A DNA stretch of 50,686 nt, from positions 1 through 50,686 of the forward strand of contig JAEZDC010000064.1 of the NCBI GenBank assembly GCA_023429825.1, in the 5' to 3' direction. A model generated the notes under the pieces. That model had not been told where the DNA came from and ran no database searches. It saw only the letters and a list, made by a program, of their open reading frames with translations. Below are positions 27,801 to 36,027 of the stretch, in pieces. Both the position numbers and the translations under genes were made by a program. Origin of the DNA: Bacteroidota bacterium. Lineage in GTDB: Bacteria > Bacteroidota > Bacteroidia > Chitinophagales > Chitinophagaceae. The stretch's first letter is position 1. Each line of letters opens with the position of its first letter.

Positions 27801-27869
27801 GAATTATTGAATGCGGATGCTTTCAATGAAGATCTCAGGGATAATATCCGGCTGGCCGGCAGAAATTAG
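24843..27869 (+). CDS. malQ: 4-alpha-glucanotransferase, DPE2-type with two starch-binding domains and a lysine-rich N-terminus
   Basis: GH77 enzyme that transfers alpha-1,4-glucan segments in maltose and glycogen metabolism. After a ~105-residue Lys-rich leader come two CBM20-type starch-binding domains (VEFRVRFHTTPGQQLFISGN and HQFKVKAPLLKYGQAICLIG). The GH77 barrel follows, with DAFRIDHILGFFRIW (catalytic nucleophile Asp), LICGEDLGLVP (acid/base Glu) and STHDMSTIRGWW (third acid). The CBM20 pair plus barrel matches the plant-type DPE2 layout. The start is uncertain: ATG 24843 lies only 14 bases after a terminator, and no further ATG occurs until about residue 107; a TTG or GTG inside the leader is possible. 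Confidence 0.93.
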   Translation: MCFFYTLFAYFAGSKLLALATKKLSQEKVAELGISPKPNGKTVKTAKPLNDETHQNGDVNGSVKKIEKKSTANKIEKKPYADKTVKKAISPKKAAVKRIPKKPAIVPATMIGVEFRVRFHTTPGQQLFISGNHEILGNDDELKALPMQYLDKDHWSVTVDIPQTDSFNYHYILKNEDGSLSYDWGNDKEFCATGFNSKKALVIDSWNHAGYFENVFYTEPFKNVLLDRISFSNKKALSKNFTHQFKVKAPLLKYGQAICLIGSSALLGNWNTSKPLLLNKDPQNDYWSIQLDLSKELFPIQYKYGVFNTLSNSFNQYEDGNNRVLYRFSQALQQVSLNDGFVKLPANTWKGTGVAIPVFSLRSKRSFGVGEFTDLTLLVDWARQVGMKMVQILPVNDTSATHTWKDSYPYAAISAFALHPIYLNLEATTDAKNKKLLKKYLQQGKELNQLSEIDYCDVIKAKWKFIREIFPLQSKATFESDSFSEFFKTNKYWLESYAVFCYLKDEYGTSDFNQWPSYSKYNTEEISELLKEDSAAYGKISIHFFVQYHLHLQLKAATQYAHDNGIIVKGDIPIGIYRYGADAWQHPELYHIEVQAGAPPDDFAVKGQNWGFPTYNWERMKEDGFAWWRQRFEQMSYYFDAFRIDHILGFFRIWSIPLHAVEGIMGYFVPAIPVYRNEFNEKGIWFDQLRYTRPYITDDVLWKIFGSKNDYVKSEFLNYDGFDHYVLKDDFNTQRKVEAYFNSKNNNEESTALKNGLYDLISNVILFEVDGSNGAQFHFRFAMQQTLSFQALDGNLQNQLNELYTNYYFRRQDNYWMKEALKKLPGLKRSTNMLICGEDLGLVPESVPHVMKDLGILSLEIQRMPKDPKKQFFHPSDAPYLSVVTPSTHDMSTIRGWWEEDRNVTQQFYNSVLGQHGEAPAYCEPWINKAIVLQHLYSPCMWSIFQLQDLLGSDESLRRTNPAEERINLPADPNHYWRYRMHIDLEELLNADAFNEDLRDNIRLAGRN

Positions 27870-27892
27870 TCTCTTGTGTTTGCATTACATAT

Positions 27893-27925
27893 ACCGCAGC
27901 AGGCAATAGTCTCTGCGGTTTTTTA
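27893..27925 (+). terminator. Terminator of malQ
   Basis: 7-bp stem ACCGCAG/CTGCGGT with a 13-base loop and a T-run. Confidence 0.78.
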
Positions 27926-27937
27926 TTTGTTGTAAGA

Positions 27938-27945
27938 TAAATTTG
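27938..27945 (+). promoter_or_regulatory. -7 box TAAATTTG for the epimerase gene
   Basis: Exact TAnnTTTG match with six bases between it and ATG 27952, directly after the malQ terminator. Predicts a leaderless or nearly leaderless mRNA. Confidence 0.55.
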
Positions 27946-27951
27946 CGTTGC

Positions 27952-28965
27952 ATGCAATTACAATACAACAAACACGAGCTCCCTTTTATTTATCCATTTA
28001 CTATATCCGGGGGTAGAACAAAAACACATCAACCGACCTTCATTGTAGAATTATCTATAGGAAATTTTACAGGATATGGAGAAGCACCTGCCATTACTTA
28101 CTATAATATCACAGTGGACCAAATGGCAGAAGATCTTGAAAGGAAGAGGACATTCATCGAAAAATTCGCTTTGACAGATCCCGAACGCTTCTGGCATTTT
28201 CTGCATCATCTTTTTCCTAATAATCCTTTCCTGGTTTGTGCGTTGGATATGGCAGGATGGGACCTGTTTGCCAAAATGAGAAATCAGCCCTTATATAAAC
28301 TTTGGAATACTGAATGGAATAATGCTGTATTAACCGATTATACAATCGGGATTGACAGTGTTGAAAAGATGGTTGAAAAAATGAAGGAGAAACCCTGGCC
28401 GATCTATAAGATCAAACTGGGAACTGATAATGATCTTGAAATCGTTGAAGCGCTTAGGGAACATACAACAGCGGTTTTACGGGTTGATGCGAATGCAGGA
28501 TGGACAACTGAAGAAGCACTGGATAAAATACCAAAACTGAAGGAACTTGGGGTGGAACTTATCGAACAGCCTCTCGCAAAGGACAATTGGGAAGGAATGA
28601 AAGTTCTTTTCAAAGAATCTGCCCTGCCTCTTTTTGCGGATGAGAGTTGCGTTTCAGAAACTGATGTTGAAAAGTGTTATGATCATTTCCACGGCATCAA
28701 TATCAAACTAACGAAATGCAGCGGTCCTACACCTGCTTTGCGAATGATCAAAACTGCACGGGAACTGAATTTGAAAGTGATGATGGGAAGTATGAATGAA
28801 AGTTCGATAGGCAGCGCAGCCATTGCTAACTTTTTGCCACAACTAGATTATGTAGATGCTGACGGACCTTTATTACTTGCCCGGGATATCGCTTCAGGAA
28901 TGAAGATCCATGATGGTAAGATATCTTTGAAAGCCGCTCCAGGGTTAGGCGTTCAGGTTCAATAA
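27952..28965 (+). CDS. Dipeptide epimerase (enolase superfamily)
   Basis: A muconate-lactonizing-type enolase-superfamily enzyme, most like L-Ala-D/L-Glu epimerase used in murein peptide recycling. The KxK catalytic pair is in IYKIKLGTDND. Metal ligands are in VLRVDANAGW, LIEQPL and LFADESC. The second catalytic Lys is in GINIKLTKCSGP. The C-terminal DADGPLLLARD is typical of this branch. ATG 27952 is used; the extended TTG start lies inside the promoter box. Dipeptide specificity is inferred from the motif set and cannot be fixed by sequence alone. Confidence 0.9.
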   Translation: MQLQYNKHELPFIYPFTISGGRTKTHQPTFIVELSIGNFTGYGEAPAITYYNITVDQMAEDLERKRTFIEKFALTDPERFWHFLHHLFPNNPFLVCALDMAGWDLFAKMRNQPLYKLWNTEWNNAVLTDYTIGIDSVEKMVEKMKEKPWPIYKIKLGTDNDLEIVEALREHTTAVLRVDANAGWTTEEALDKIPKLKELGVELIEQPLAKDNWEGMKVLFKESALPLFADESCVSETDVEKCYDHFHGINIKLTKCSGPTPALRMIKTARELNLKVMMGSMNESSIGSAAIANFLPQLDYVDADGPLLLARDIASGMKIHDGKISLKAAPGLGVQVQ

Positions 28966-29110
28966 TGCCCACAATGAGAAATCGTCCCATAACGGGAAGG
29001 CCTTTCTTCTATTCGGATATATCTTATTCTTTATAAGATCATACCGGCTATAAATCAATCGATTGCGCAATGGCATTCAAATAGCTATGAAGTTAGTCCA
29101 TACCTCAAGA

Positions 29111-29656
29111 ATGACTACTTTACCAATCGATACCCTCATTGTTGAATGCATCAAAGGAAAAAGAAATAGCCAGAAAGCGCTTTATGACCTGTATGCAGAA
29201 AAGATGTTTCCCATCTGTCTTCGATATTCTAAAAACCGGATGGACGCGGAAGATATTCTCCAGGAAGGATTTATTAAACTATTTACCAACCTGCAAAAAT
29301 TCAGAGGTGAAGGATCTTTTGAAGGCTGGGTGAGAAGGATATTCGTGAACACTGCTATCGAACATTTGAGAAAAGCCGAGAGAACTGTATCCGGTACAGA
29401 TGAATTAAGCAATTACATCGATACGCATGCTACCGCTTTGGATAGCTTATTTGAAAAAGACCTGGTGAAAGTAGTCGACACGATGAGTACGGGGTATAGA
29501 ACAGTTTTTCATCTATACGCAATAGAAGGACATTCCCACAAGGATATTGCCCGTCACCTGAACATAACAGAAAGTACCAGCAAATCACAATTCAGCAGGG
29601 CTAAAGCGATATTGAGAAATATGCTGTCTGGACGGGTTGCCAGCGTAGCATCATAA
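29111..29656 (+). CDS. ECF-type RNA polymerase sigma factor
   Basis: Directs RNA polymerase to a specific promoter set. Region 2 is seen in ALYDLYAEKMFPICLRYSKNRMDAEDILQEGFIKLF, and the region 2.4 segment FEGWVRRIFVNTAIEHLRK follows. Region 4 is TGYRTVFHLYAIEGHSHKDIARHLNITESTSKSQFSRAKAIL with a helix-turn-helix. ATG 29111 gives the normal ECF N-terminus; an earlier in-frame start at 29063 adds 16 residues. No anti-sigma gene is adjacent, so control is unclear. A terminator follows at 29709. Confidence 0.92.
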   Translation: MTTLPIDTLIVECIKGKRNSQKALYDLYAEKMFPICLRYSKNRMDAEDILQEGFIKLFTNLQKFRGEGSFEGWVRRIFVNTAIEHLRKAERTVSGTDELSNYIDTHATALDSLFEKDLVKVVDTMSTGYRTVFHLYAIEGHSHKDIARHLNITESTSKSQFSRAKAILRNMLSGRVASVAS

Positions 29657-29708
29657 ATAGTTAGTCTCAACCCTATTTTTTCATGGTTTGATTTATTGGA
29701 TTCACACT

Positions 29709-29740
29709 AATCCTTTCCATTCCTGGAGAGGATTTTTTTT
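29709..29740 (+). terminator. Terminator of the sigma factor gene
   Basis: 10-bp stem AATCCTTTCC/GGAGAGGATT (one U-G pair), six-base loop and eight T. Confidence 0.85.
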
Positions 29741-29749
29741 GTGACGTCT

Positions 29750-29757
29750 TATTTTTG
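29750..29757 (+). promoter_or_regulatory. -7 box TATTTTTG for trmH
   Basis: Exact TAnnTTTG match; only four bases separate it from ATG 29762. It supports that ATG over the GTG at 29741. Confidence 0.6.
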
Positions 29758-29761
29758 TGAC

Positions 29762-30364
29762 ATGACACCAGAAAGAACGGATAAATTGCTTAGAGTACTC
29801 AGTAAGCGACAGGCAGGCTTAACGGTGGTGATGGAAAATGTTGAAGACCCTCACAATATTTCTGCTGTAATGAGAACCTGCGATGCAGTGGGTATACAGG
29901 ATGTTTATATCCTGACTACAAAAGTTCCTAAACATAAAAAATGGGGGTTCAGAAGTAGTAGTTCGGCTGCTAAATGGTTAACAGTGCATACATTCACAGA
30001 CCTGGCTGAATGTGTGCAAGAATTACGTAAACATTATTCAACCCTCTTATCAACTCATCTAAGTTCAGGTGCAGCCAATTTATATGATCTCGATCTTACC
30101 AGTAGCATAGCTCTCGTGTTTGGAAATGAACACAGCGGAGTCAGCGATGAAATGCGTGCCTTGTGCGATGGTAATTTCATCATTCCCCAGCAGGGGATCA
30201 TTAGAAGTCTTAACATTTCGGTTGCCTGTGCCATTACACTTTATGAAGCATTCAGGCAACGAAATCTTGCAGGATGCTACGAATCTCCCTCGCTTTCCCC
30301 TGAGAGAATAGAAGGATTGAAACAGGAATGGGGATTTATCGGCGACAAAACTGAAATGGGGTGA
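29762..30364 (+). CDS. trmH: tRNA/rRNA 2'-O-methyltransferase, TrmH (SpoU) family
   Basis: SPOUT-class enzyme that methylates ribose 2'-OH, for TrmH at G18 of tRNA. The three SpoU motifs are present: VVMENVEDPHNISAVMRTCDAVG, IALVFGNEHSGVSDEM and FIIPQQGIIRSLNISVACAITLYEA. The N-terminal TPERTDKLLRVLSKRQAGL and C-terminal tail match TrmH rather than RlmB. Length of 200 residues is normal. The ATG is placed directly downstream of a -7 box. Confidence 0.92.
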   Translation: MTPERTDKLLRVLSKRQAGLTVVMENVEDPHNISAVMRTCDAVGIQDVYILTTKVPKHKKWGFRSSSSAAKWLTVHTFTDLAECVQELRKHYSTLLSTHLSSGAANLYDLDLTSSIALVFGNEHSGVSDEMRALCDGNFIIPQQGIIRSLNISVACAITLYEAFRQRNLAGCYESPSLSPERIEGLKQEWGFIGDKTEMG

Positions 30365-30455
30365 GGTAATGCAACCGAATCGAATAAGTTTCATTCAAAA
30401 CGGTAGATCCTTAACCTTTAACCTCTTTTAACATCACGGTAAAAATTTCCTTGTA

Positions 30456-30463
30456 TAAATTTG
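30456..30463 (+). promoter_or_regulatory. -7 box TAAATTTG upstream of the DegQ-type protease
   Basis: Exact TAnnTTTG match 115 bases before the ATG. A second, looser candidate (TATATTTTG) is at 30541. The intervening ~110 bases hold no ORF and would form a leader. Confidence 0.4.
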
Positions 30464-30578
30464 AGAAATGCTATTACGACAGTAGAAATGATACCAGGAA
30501 TAATAAATCCTGACGAATCATCAGGCCTGGAGTAAGGGCATATATTTTGACGATAATCTTTACATCTAAATTTTACTA

Positions 30579-32099
30579 ATGAATATGACTCTCAAGAACC
30601 TTTTAGCAGTAGTGGCTATCAGTGCCACTACAGCCGTTGCAAGTGTTTGGGGATACGATAAGTTCCAGGAAAAGCAAAGGGCAGGTATGCAGGAGGAAGG
30701 CAAGCTTCCTGTAAACTATGCTGGTTTCTTCGACAGAGATAATGCCCCCCCTACAGCTATTGATTTTACACCTGCGGCTACTGCTGCAACACCAGGTGTT
30801 GTGCATATACGAACAAAAACGAATGCTAAAAAAGTATCGAATAATACACCAAGACAAAGAAATCCGTTCTCTGACTTTTTTGGAGACGATATGTTCGATG
30901 ACTTTTTCGGCGGGCCAAGAGTGCAAATGGTTCCTGAGCAAAGAGCGAGTGGGAGTGGCGTAGTGATCACCGAAGATGGTTATATCGTAACAAATAACCA
31001 CGTTGTTGCAGGAGCTGATGAGATCACTGTAACAATGAAAAATCGTAAAACATATAAAGCTACAGTAGTTGGTACAGATCCTAGCAGTGATCTTGCAGTG
31101 ATAAAAGTGGATGCTAAAGCTTTACCATACATCGTATATGGAAACAGCGATGATGTAAAACTGGGTCAGTGGGTGTTGGCAATAGGATATCCTTTAAATC
31201 TTGATGTAACGGTGACTGCAGGGATCGTTAGTGCTAAGGCAAGAGCGATTGGCATCAATGAACGTCAAAGTCAGACCCCGGTGGAATCTTTTATTCAAAC
31301 TGATGCTGCGGTAAACCAGGGAAATAGCGGCGGAGCTCTTATCAATACAAATGGCGAGTTAATCGGTATCAACTCTGCTATCGCATCACCAACAGGTTAT
31401 TATTCAGGTTACTCATATGCTATACCAGTGAACATTGTTAAGAAGGTAGTGAATGATATTGTGAAGTATGGAACTGTGCAAAGAGCTTATATCGGCATCT
31501 CCTATCCAAAAGAAGGTTTGACAGAAGAGCAGAAGAAGGCCGAAGGAATCAAAGATGTTGATGGAGTATTTGTGACTGGAGTTGCCGAAGATGGTGCTGC
31601 GAAATCTGCGGGATTAAAGAAAGGGGATGTGATCACCAAAGTGAACGGAGTAACCGTTTTAAGTGGCCCTGAAATGGTAGAACAGGTTGCCCGTTATAAG
31701 CCAGGTGATAAGATCAGCCTGACTTTTTTAAGAGAAGGAAAAGAGAATACCGTGAACGTGGCATTGAAAAACAAGAGCGGAAATTATGATGTGGTAAAAA
31801 CGCTGACAGCATCTGAAAAGCTAGGCGGAGAACTTGCAACGGTAGATAAAACTGTTGCTCAAAAGAATAATCTTGAGGGCGGTGTTGTAGTGAAGAAGAA
31901 AGGTGGTGAGGGTGCTATCGCTGGTTCAAGAATACAGGAAGGCTTCATCATTATTTCTGTGAACGGAGCCCCGGTTAAAACAGTACAGGAGTTGAATGCG
32001 GCACTAGCCAATGCCAAAGGCACCGTTTTCTTCGAAGGTATCTATCCTGGTTTCCCTGATGAAACCTACCGTTATCCTGTAACTATAGATGAAGATTAA
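30579..32099 (+). CDS. Do/DegQ-family periplasmic serine protease
   Basis: Envelope quality-control protease and chaperone. An N-terminal anchor or signal helix (LLAVVAISATTAVASVWGY) precedes a trypsin-like domain with the full triad: His141 in VTNNHVV, Asp171 in SSDLAVIK and Ser250 in NQGNSGGAL. A Gly/Phe/Asp-rich LA-loop (FFGDDMFDDFFGGP, about 100-113) is typical of DegP/Q. Two PDZ domains follow (about 295-395 and 410-500), the second beginning near LGGELATVDKTVAQ. A bidirectional terminator follows. Confidence 0.94.
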   Translation: MNMTLKNLLAVVAISATTAVASVWGYDKFQEKQRAGMQEEGKLPVNYAGFFDRDNAPPTAIDFTPAATAATPGVVHIRTKTNAKKVSNNTPRQRNPFSDFFGDDMFDDFFGGPRVQMVPEQRASGSGVVITEDGYIVTNNHVVAGADEITVTMKNRKTYKATVVGTDPSSDLAVIKVDAKALPYIVYGNSDDVKLGQWVLAIGYPLNLDVTVTAGIVSAKARAIGINERQSQTPVESFIQTDAAVNQGNSGGALINTNGELIGINSAIASPTGYYSGYSYAIPVNIVKKVVNDIVKYGTVQRAYIGISYPKEGLTEEQKKAEGIKDVDGVFVTGVAEDGAAKSAGLKKGDVITKVNGVTVLSGPEMVEQVARYKPGDKISLTFLREGKENTVNVALKNKSGNYDVVKTLTASEKLGGELATVDKTVAQKNNLEGGVVVKKKGGEGAIAGSRIQEGFIIISVNGAPVKTVQELNAALANAKGTVFFEGIYPGFPDETYRYPVTIDED

Positions 32100-32116
32100 A
32101 TTACTTCCCGATAAAG

Positions 32117-32145
32117 AAAAGTCCTGCATTTGCAGGACTTTTTTA
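32117..32145. terminator. Bidirectional terminator between the protease gene and kdsA
   Basis: Perfect stem AAAAGTCCTGCA/TGCAGGACTTTT with a two-base loop and further T. The A-run on one side and T-run on the other serve both convergent genes. Its stem sequence is nearly the same as that at 11290. Confidence 0.9.
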
Positions 32146-32150
32146 TTTCA

Positions 32151-32975
32151 TTAAATAATAGCTTTTCTAATCTTTACGAGTTCTTCAAGAAGCTTTTCAA
32201 GGAGTTCCATTCGTAACATATTGGCCCCATCGCTTTTTGCAACAGCAGGATCAGGATGAGTTTCTATAAACAATCCATCAGCGCCGGCCGCAATGGCCGC
32301 CTTCGCAATGGTTCCGATCAATTGCGGATTTCCACCTGTCACTCCCGATGTTTGATTTGGTTGTTGGAGGCTATGTGTGCAATCCATTACAACCGGTACA
32401 CCATGCGCCTGCATCAAAGGAATGTTGCGATAATCAACAACAAGATCCTGGTAACCGAATGTTGTTCCTCTTTCAGTTAAGATGATCTTATCATTACCTG
32501 CTTTCCTGATCTTATCCACCGCAAACTTCATCGCATCACCGCTAACGAACTGTCCTTTCTTTACATTCACTATTTTACCTGTTTCAGCAGCGGCAACCAG
32601 GAGATCTGTCTGCCTGCACAGGAATGCAGGTATCTGGAGAATGTCAACATACTCCGCTGCTATTCCCGCTTCTTCAGCAGAATGGATATCGGAAGTTGTA
32701 GGTAACTTAAATTTCTCACCTGTTTGTTTTACATACTGCAAAGCCGTTTTATCACCTATGCCGGTGAATGAAGTAGAACTTGTTCTGTTTGCTTTGCGAT
32801 AACTCGCTTTGAAAACATAGGGTATCTCCAAACGTTTACAGATGGCGGACACTTTTTCTGATATTCCAAGCAGCAGTTCTTCATTCTCGACGACACAAGG
32901 TCCGCAGATAAGAAAAAAGTTATCCGGATCGTATGATTGATCTTTAAATAATGATTGTAAAAAAACTGGGATCAT
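32151..32975 (-). CDS. kdsA: 3-deoxy-8-phosphooctulonate synthase (metal-dependent type)
   Basis: Joins arabinose-5-phosphate and phosphoenolpyruvate to form KDO-8-phosphate for lipopolysaccharide core synthesis. Signatures: FKASYRKANRTS, LQIPAFLCRQTDLLVAAAETG, VNVKKGQFVSG, LTERGTTFGYQDLVVDYRN and FIETHPDPAVAKSDG. Cys27 in ICGPCVVEN corresponds to the metal-ligand Cys of class II enzymes (Asn in E. coli), so a divalent-metal-dependent mechanism is expected. Length of 274 residues is normal. No other LPS gene is adjacent. Confidence 0.95.
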   Translation of the reverse strand: MIPVFLQSLFKDQSYDPDNFFLICGPCVVENEELLLGISEKVSAICKRLEIPYVFKASYRKANRTSSTSFTGIGDKTALQYVKQTGEKFKLPTTSDIHSAEEAGIAAEYVDILQIPAFLCRQTDLLVAAAETGKIVNVKKGQFVSGDAMKFAVDKIRKAGNDKIILTERGTTFGYQDLVVDYRNIPLMQAHGVPVVMDCTHSLQQPNQTSGVTGGNPQLIGTIAKAAIAAGADGLFIETHPDPAVAKSDGANMLRMELLEKLLEELVKIRKAII

Positions 32976-33015
32976 GCTTAGCCAATTGAGCTGCGAACTT
33001 ACTTAAAGTTTTACT

Positions 33016-34395
33016 TCAGCTTACAGGTTTAAAATGTGCAGTAAAGTGCCGAAGAAATTTTTGCTCTTTCACAATGATGAGGCCTTTTGTATTCATCTTG
33101 TCCGTGGCGATATCCTCAAATACCTCGATCACATAATCAATATGGCTTTGCGTATATACTCTGCGTGGAATGGCTAGTCTAACCAATTCTTTTGTTGCCG
33201 GAACCAGTGTGCCTTCATCATCATATTTTCCGAACATAACGCTTCCTATCTCGACAGCTCTTATTCCACCTTTCTTGTATAATTCGCAAACCAACACCTG
33301 CCCCGGGTATTGATCAGCCGGAATATGCGGATACAAAGCGCCGGCATCAATGTACACCGCATGTCCGCCAATTGGGTACACCACAGGTATGCCGTGCGAT
33401 TTGATATGCTCACCTAAATATGCGGTACTCTTTATGCGGTAATTCAGGTAATCCGGTTGAAACACTTCTCTTAACCCGATCGCAATCGCTTCCATGTCTC
33501 TGCCTGATAATCCGCCATAGGTAACAAATCCTTCCGTGATGATGAGCACATTTGTACAGGCTTCAGCAAGTGATTGATCTTTCAATGCAAGAAATCCACC
33601 CATGTTCACAAGTGCATCTTTCTTTGCACTCATGATGCATCCATCTGCCAATGCAAACATTTGCTGTGCGATCTCACGATAGCTGAGTGTTCCGTATCCT
33701 GCTTCTTTATGATGGATGAAGTATGCATTTTCGGCGATCCTGCAACAATCGATGATAAATAATATCCCGTAGTGTTTACATATTTCTGCCACCTGCTTTG
33801 CGTTTTGCATGCTTACCGGTTGGCCACCCCCGCTGTTGTTGGTTACAGTTAGGATAACACAGGAAACATTCTCCTGTTTCTTTACTTCAATGAGTTCTTT
33901 CAGCAGATCAATATCCATATTCCCTTTGAAAGGAAAATCTGAAGCATTATTCTTCGATTCACGACAAGGAATATCGATCGCCTCTGCGCCACTGAATTCG
34001 ATATTCGCTCTCGTAGTGTCAAAATGCGTGTTACTGATGAATGTCTTTCCTTTTCCACCTAAATAGGTATATAATATTCTCTCCGCTGCCCGCCCCTGGT
34101 GCGTAGGTAATACATACGGATAACCAGTAAGACTATGTATCTCCCGCTCCAGCTTGTCCCAACTTGTAGCACCCGCATACGATTCATCTCCTTTCATTAT
34201 GCCGGCCCATTGATCACTGCTCATAGCTGATGTACCGCTGTCTGTAAGCAGATCTATGATCACCTGGGTGGAATGTAACAGAAAAGGATTGTAATGTGCT
34301 TCTTGTAAATACTTCAACCTCTCGCCCCTGGTTGACATAAATATCGGTTCAACAGATTTAATCTTAAATGGTTCGATGATCGTTTTGTATCCCAT
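33016..34395 (-). CDS. tnaA: Tryptophanase
   Basis: PLP-dependent beta-eliminating lyase: L-tryptophan to indole, pyruvate and ammonia. The PLP Lys is in IMSAKKDALVNMGG (Lys259). Three positions separate tryptophanase from tyrosine phenol-lyase, and all read as tryptophanase: Asp126 in HFDTT, Ile383 in RAVEIGS and His450 in FLRHFTAHF. The 459-residue length is close to E. coli TnaA. It is transcribed divergently from a tyrosine phenol-lyase paralogue with 113 bases between the two ATGs. No TnaC-like leader peptide is apparent. Confidence 0.9.
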   Translation of the reverse strand: MGYKTIIEPFKIKSVEPIFMSTRGERLKYLQEAHYNPFLLHSTQVIIDLLTDSGTSAMSSDQWAGIMKGDESYAGATSWDKLEREIHSLTGYPYVLPTHQGRAAERILYTYLGGKGKTFISNTHFDTTRANIEFSGAEAIDIPCRESKNNASDFPFKGNMDIDLLKELIEVKKQENVSCVILTVTNNSGGGQPVSMQNAKQVAEICKHYGILFIIDCCRIAENAYFIHHKEAGYGTLSYREIAQQMFALADGCIMSAKKDALVNMGGFLALKDQSLAEACTNVLIITEGFVTYGGLSGRDMEAIAIGLREVFQPDYLNYRIKSTAYLGEHIKSHGIPVVYPIGGHAVYIDAGALYPHIPADQYPGQVLVCELYKKGGIRAVEIGSVMFGKYDDEGTLVPATKELVRLAIPRRVYTQSHIDYVIEVFEDIATDKMNTKGLIIVKEQKFLRHFTAHFKPVS

Positions 34396-34508
34396 ATGAT
34401 ATTAGTTATGGAGGAGGCAAATAAACAATTACTGTCAATACCCTTTATGACTATCATCATGAACGATGCAGGTTGTTATCAATTTTTTTGCGCTGTAAAA
34501 CATCAGAA
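34396..34508. promoter_or_regulatory. Divergent promoter region between tnaA and tpl
   Basis: Only 113 bases separate the two start codons, so both promoters must lie here or overlap the genes. AT-rich stretches with TTTATTTGCC on the minus strand and a T7 run on the plus strand are visible, but no exact TAnnTTTG pair. Confidence 0.4.
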
Positions 34509-35894
34509 ATGAATAACAGGCAAAAACGTTCATGGGCAGAACCCTTCAAGATCAAGATGGTAGAGCTGCTGAAGATGACCACTAAATCTCAAAGAGAAAG
34601 AGCAATTAAAGAAGCAGGATTTAATACCTTTCTGTTGAAGAGTGAAGACGTGTACATTGATCTGCTTACAGACAGTGGTACATCTGCAATGAGTGATCGT
34701 CAGTGGGCAGGGCTGATGTTAGGCGATGAAGCTTATGCAGGAAGTAAGAATTTCTATTCGTTGGAAGCTGCAGTTAAAAAGTATTACGGCTATAAATATT
34801 TAGTTCCTACACACCAGGGAAGAGGCGCAGAAAATATTCTCAGTAATATCATGATAAAGAAAGGTGATATCATTCCGGGGAATATGTATTTCACTACAAC
34901 AAGATTGCACCAGGAATTAGCTGGCGGAACGTTTGTGGATGTGATCGTTGACGAAGCACATGATTCGACTAACCTTGATCCATTCAAAGGAAACATTGAT
35001 CTCGATAAACTGAATAAGGTGATCAAAAAGTATGGTGCTAAACGTATTCCCTATGTATGCGTGGCGGTAACGGTGAACATGGCAGGCGGTCAACCTGTAT
35101 CGATGCAGAACATGAAGGAGTTAAGAGCACTTACCAAGAAGCATGGCATCAAAGTGATACTCGACATGACAAGAATTGCGGAGAATGCATTCTTTATCCA
35201 GCAAAAAGAAAAGGGATATAGCAAAAGATCTATTGCAAGTATTGTAAAAGAAACATGCAGTTATACCGATGGCGCTACTTTCAGCGCTAAAAAAGATGCA
35301 CTGGTGAACATTGGAGGCTTCTTAGTATTGAATGATCATGATCTTTTTGAAGAAGCAAGAAATCTTGTAGTAGTGTATGAAGGACTGCACACGTACGGGG
35401 GATTGGCAGGAAGAGATATGGAGGCGATGGCAATTGGTATTGAGGAATCAGTTAGCGATGATCATATTAAAGCTAGGATAGGACAGGTGATGTATTTAGG
35501 AGAGCAATTGCAAAACGCAGGAATACCGGTGGTGTTGCCTGTTGGGGGACACGGAATTTTTATCGATGCAAAGAAATTTCTACCTCACCTGAAACAAGAT
35601 AAGTTTCCTGCACAAACCCTTGCCGCCGAATTATATATTGAAAGTGGCATCCGGACAATGGAAAGAGGAATCGTTTCTGCCGGTCGAAATCAAAAAACAG
35701 GCGATCACTATTATCCCAAGCTTGAGCTTGTTCGGTTAACTATTCCCAGAAGAGTGTATACACAGGCGCATATGGATGTGATAGCGGAATCAGTAGCGGC
35801 TGTATACAATAGAAGAGATAAGATCAAAGGGATGGAAATGATCTATGAGCCTAAATACCTGAGATTTTTCCAGGCCCGGTTCAGAAAATTATAA
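34509..35894 (+). CDS. tpl: Tyrosine phenol-lyase
   Basis: PLP-dependent beta-eliminating lyase: L-tyrosine to phenol, pyruvate and ammonia, reversible. PLP Lys262 is in FSAKKDALVNIGG. The three substrate-determining positions read as tyrosine phenol-lyase: Thr129 in YFTTT, Arg386 in TMERGIVSAGRN and Phe453 in YLRFFQARF; these match the Thr, Arg381 and Phe448 pattern of the Citrobacter enzyme. ATG 34509 (MNNRQKRSWAEPFKIKM) matches family N-termini; the longer frame from 34473 does not. A terminator follows at 35908. Confidence 0.9.
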   Translation: MNNRQKRSWAEPFKIKMVELLKMTTKSQRERAIKEAGFNTFLLKSEDVYIDLLTDSGTSAMSDRQWAGLMLGDEAYAGSKNFYSLEAAVKKYYGYKYLVPTHQGRGAENILSNIMIKKGDIIPGNMYFTTTRLHQELAGGTFVDVIVDEAHDSTNLDPFKGNIDLDKLNKVIKKYGAKRIPYVCVAVTVNMAGGQPVSMQNMKELRALTKKHGIKVILDMTRIAENAFFIQQKEKGYSKRSIASIVKETCSYTDGATFSAKKDALVNIGGFLVLNDHDLFEEARNLVVVYEGLHTYGGLAGRDMEAMAIGIEESVSDDHIKARIGQVMYLGEQLQNAGIPVVLPVGGHGIFIDAKKFLPHLKQDKFPAQTLAAELYIESGIRTMERGIVSAGRNQKTGDHYYPKLELVRLTIPRRVYTQAHMDVIAESVAAVYNRRDKIKGMEMIYEPKYLRFFQARFRKL

Positions 35895-35907
35895 CCACCC
35901 TTAAAAG

Positions 35908-35933
35908 CTCCTGTTTGCCGCAGGAGTTTTTTT
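35908..35933 (+). terminator. Terminator of tpl
   Basis: 6-bp stem CTCCTG/CAGGAG, seven-base loop and seven T. Confidence 0.78.
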
Positions 35934-36011
35934 ATTTCTTATGTTTTAGAAATCATTAACGAAATATCTTACCTGATAAAACCTCAAAAATCTTCGAGTG
36001 TGTGCAACAAT

Positions 36012-36027
36012 TGCAATGCGTATTGCA
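36012..36027. promoter_or_regulatory. Palindromic TGCAAT-gcgt-ATTGCA site
   Basis: A 6-bp inverted repeat about 190 bases upstream of the glycine-zipper lipoprotein gene, in a 250-base region without ORFs. Possibly a regulator site; no known family is matched. Confidence 0.3.
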
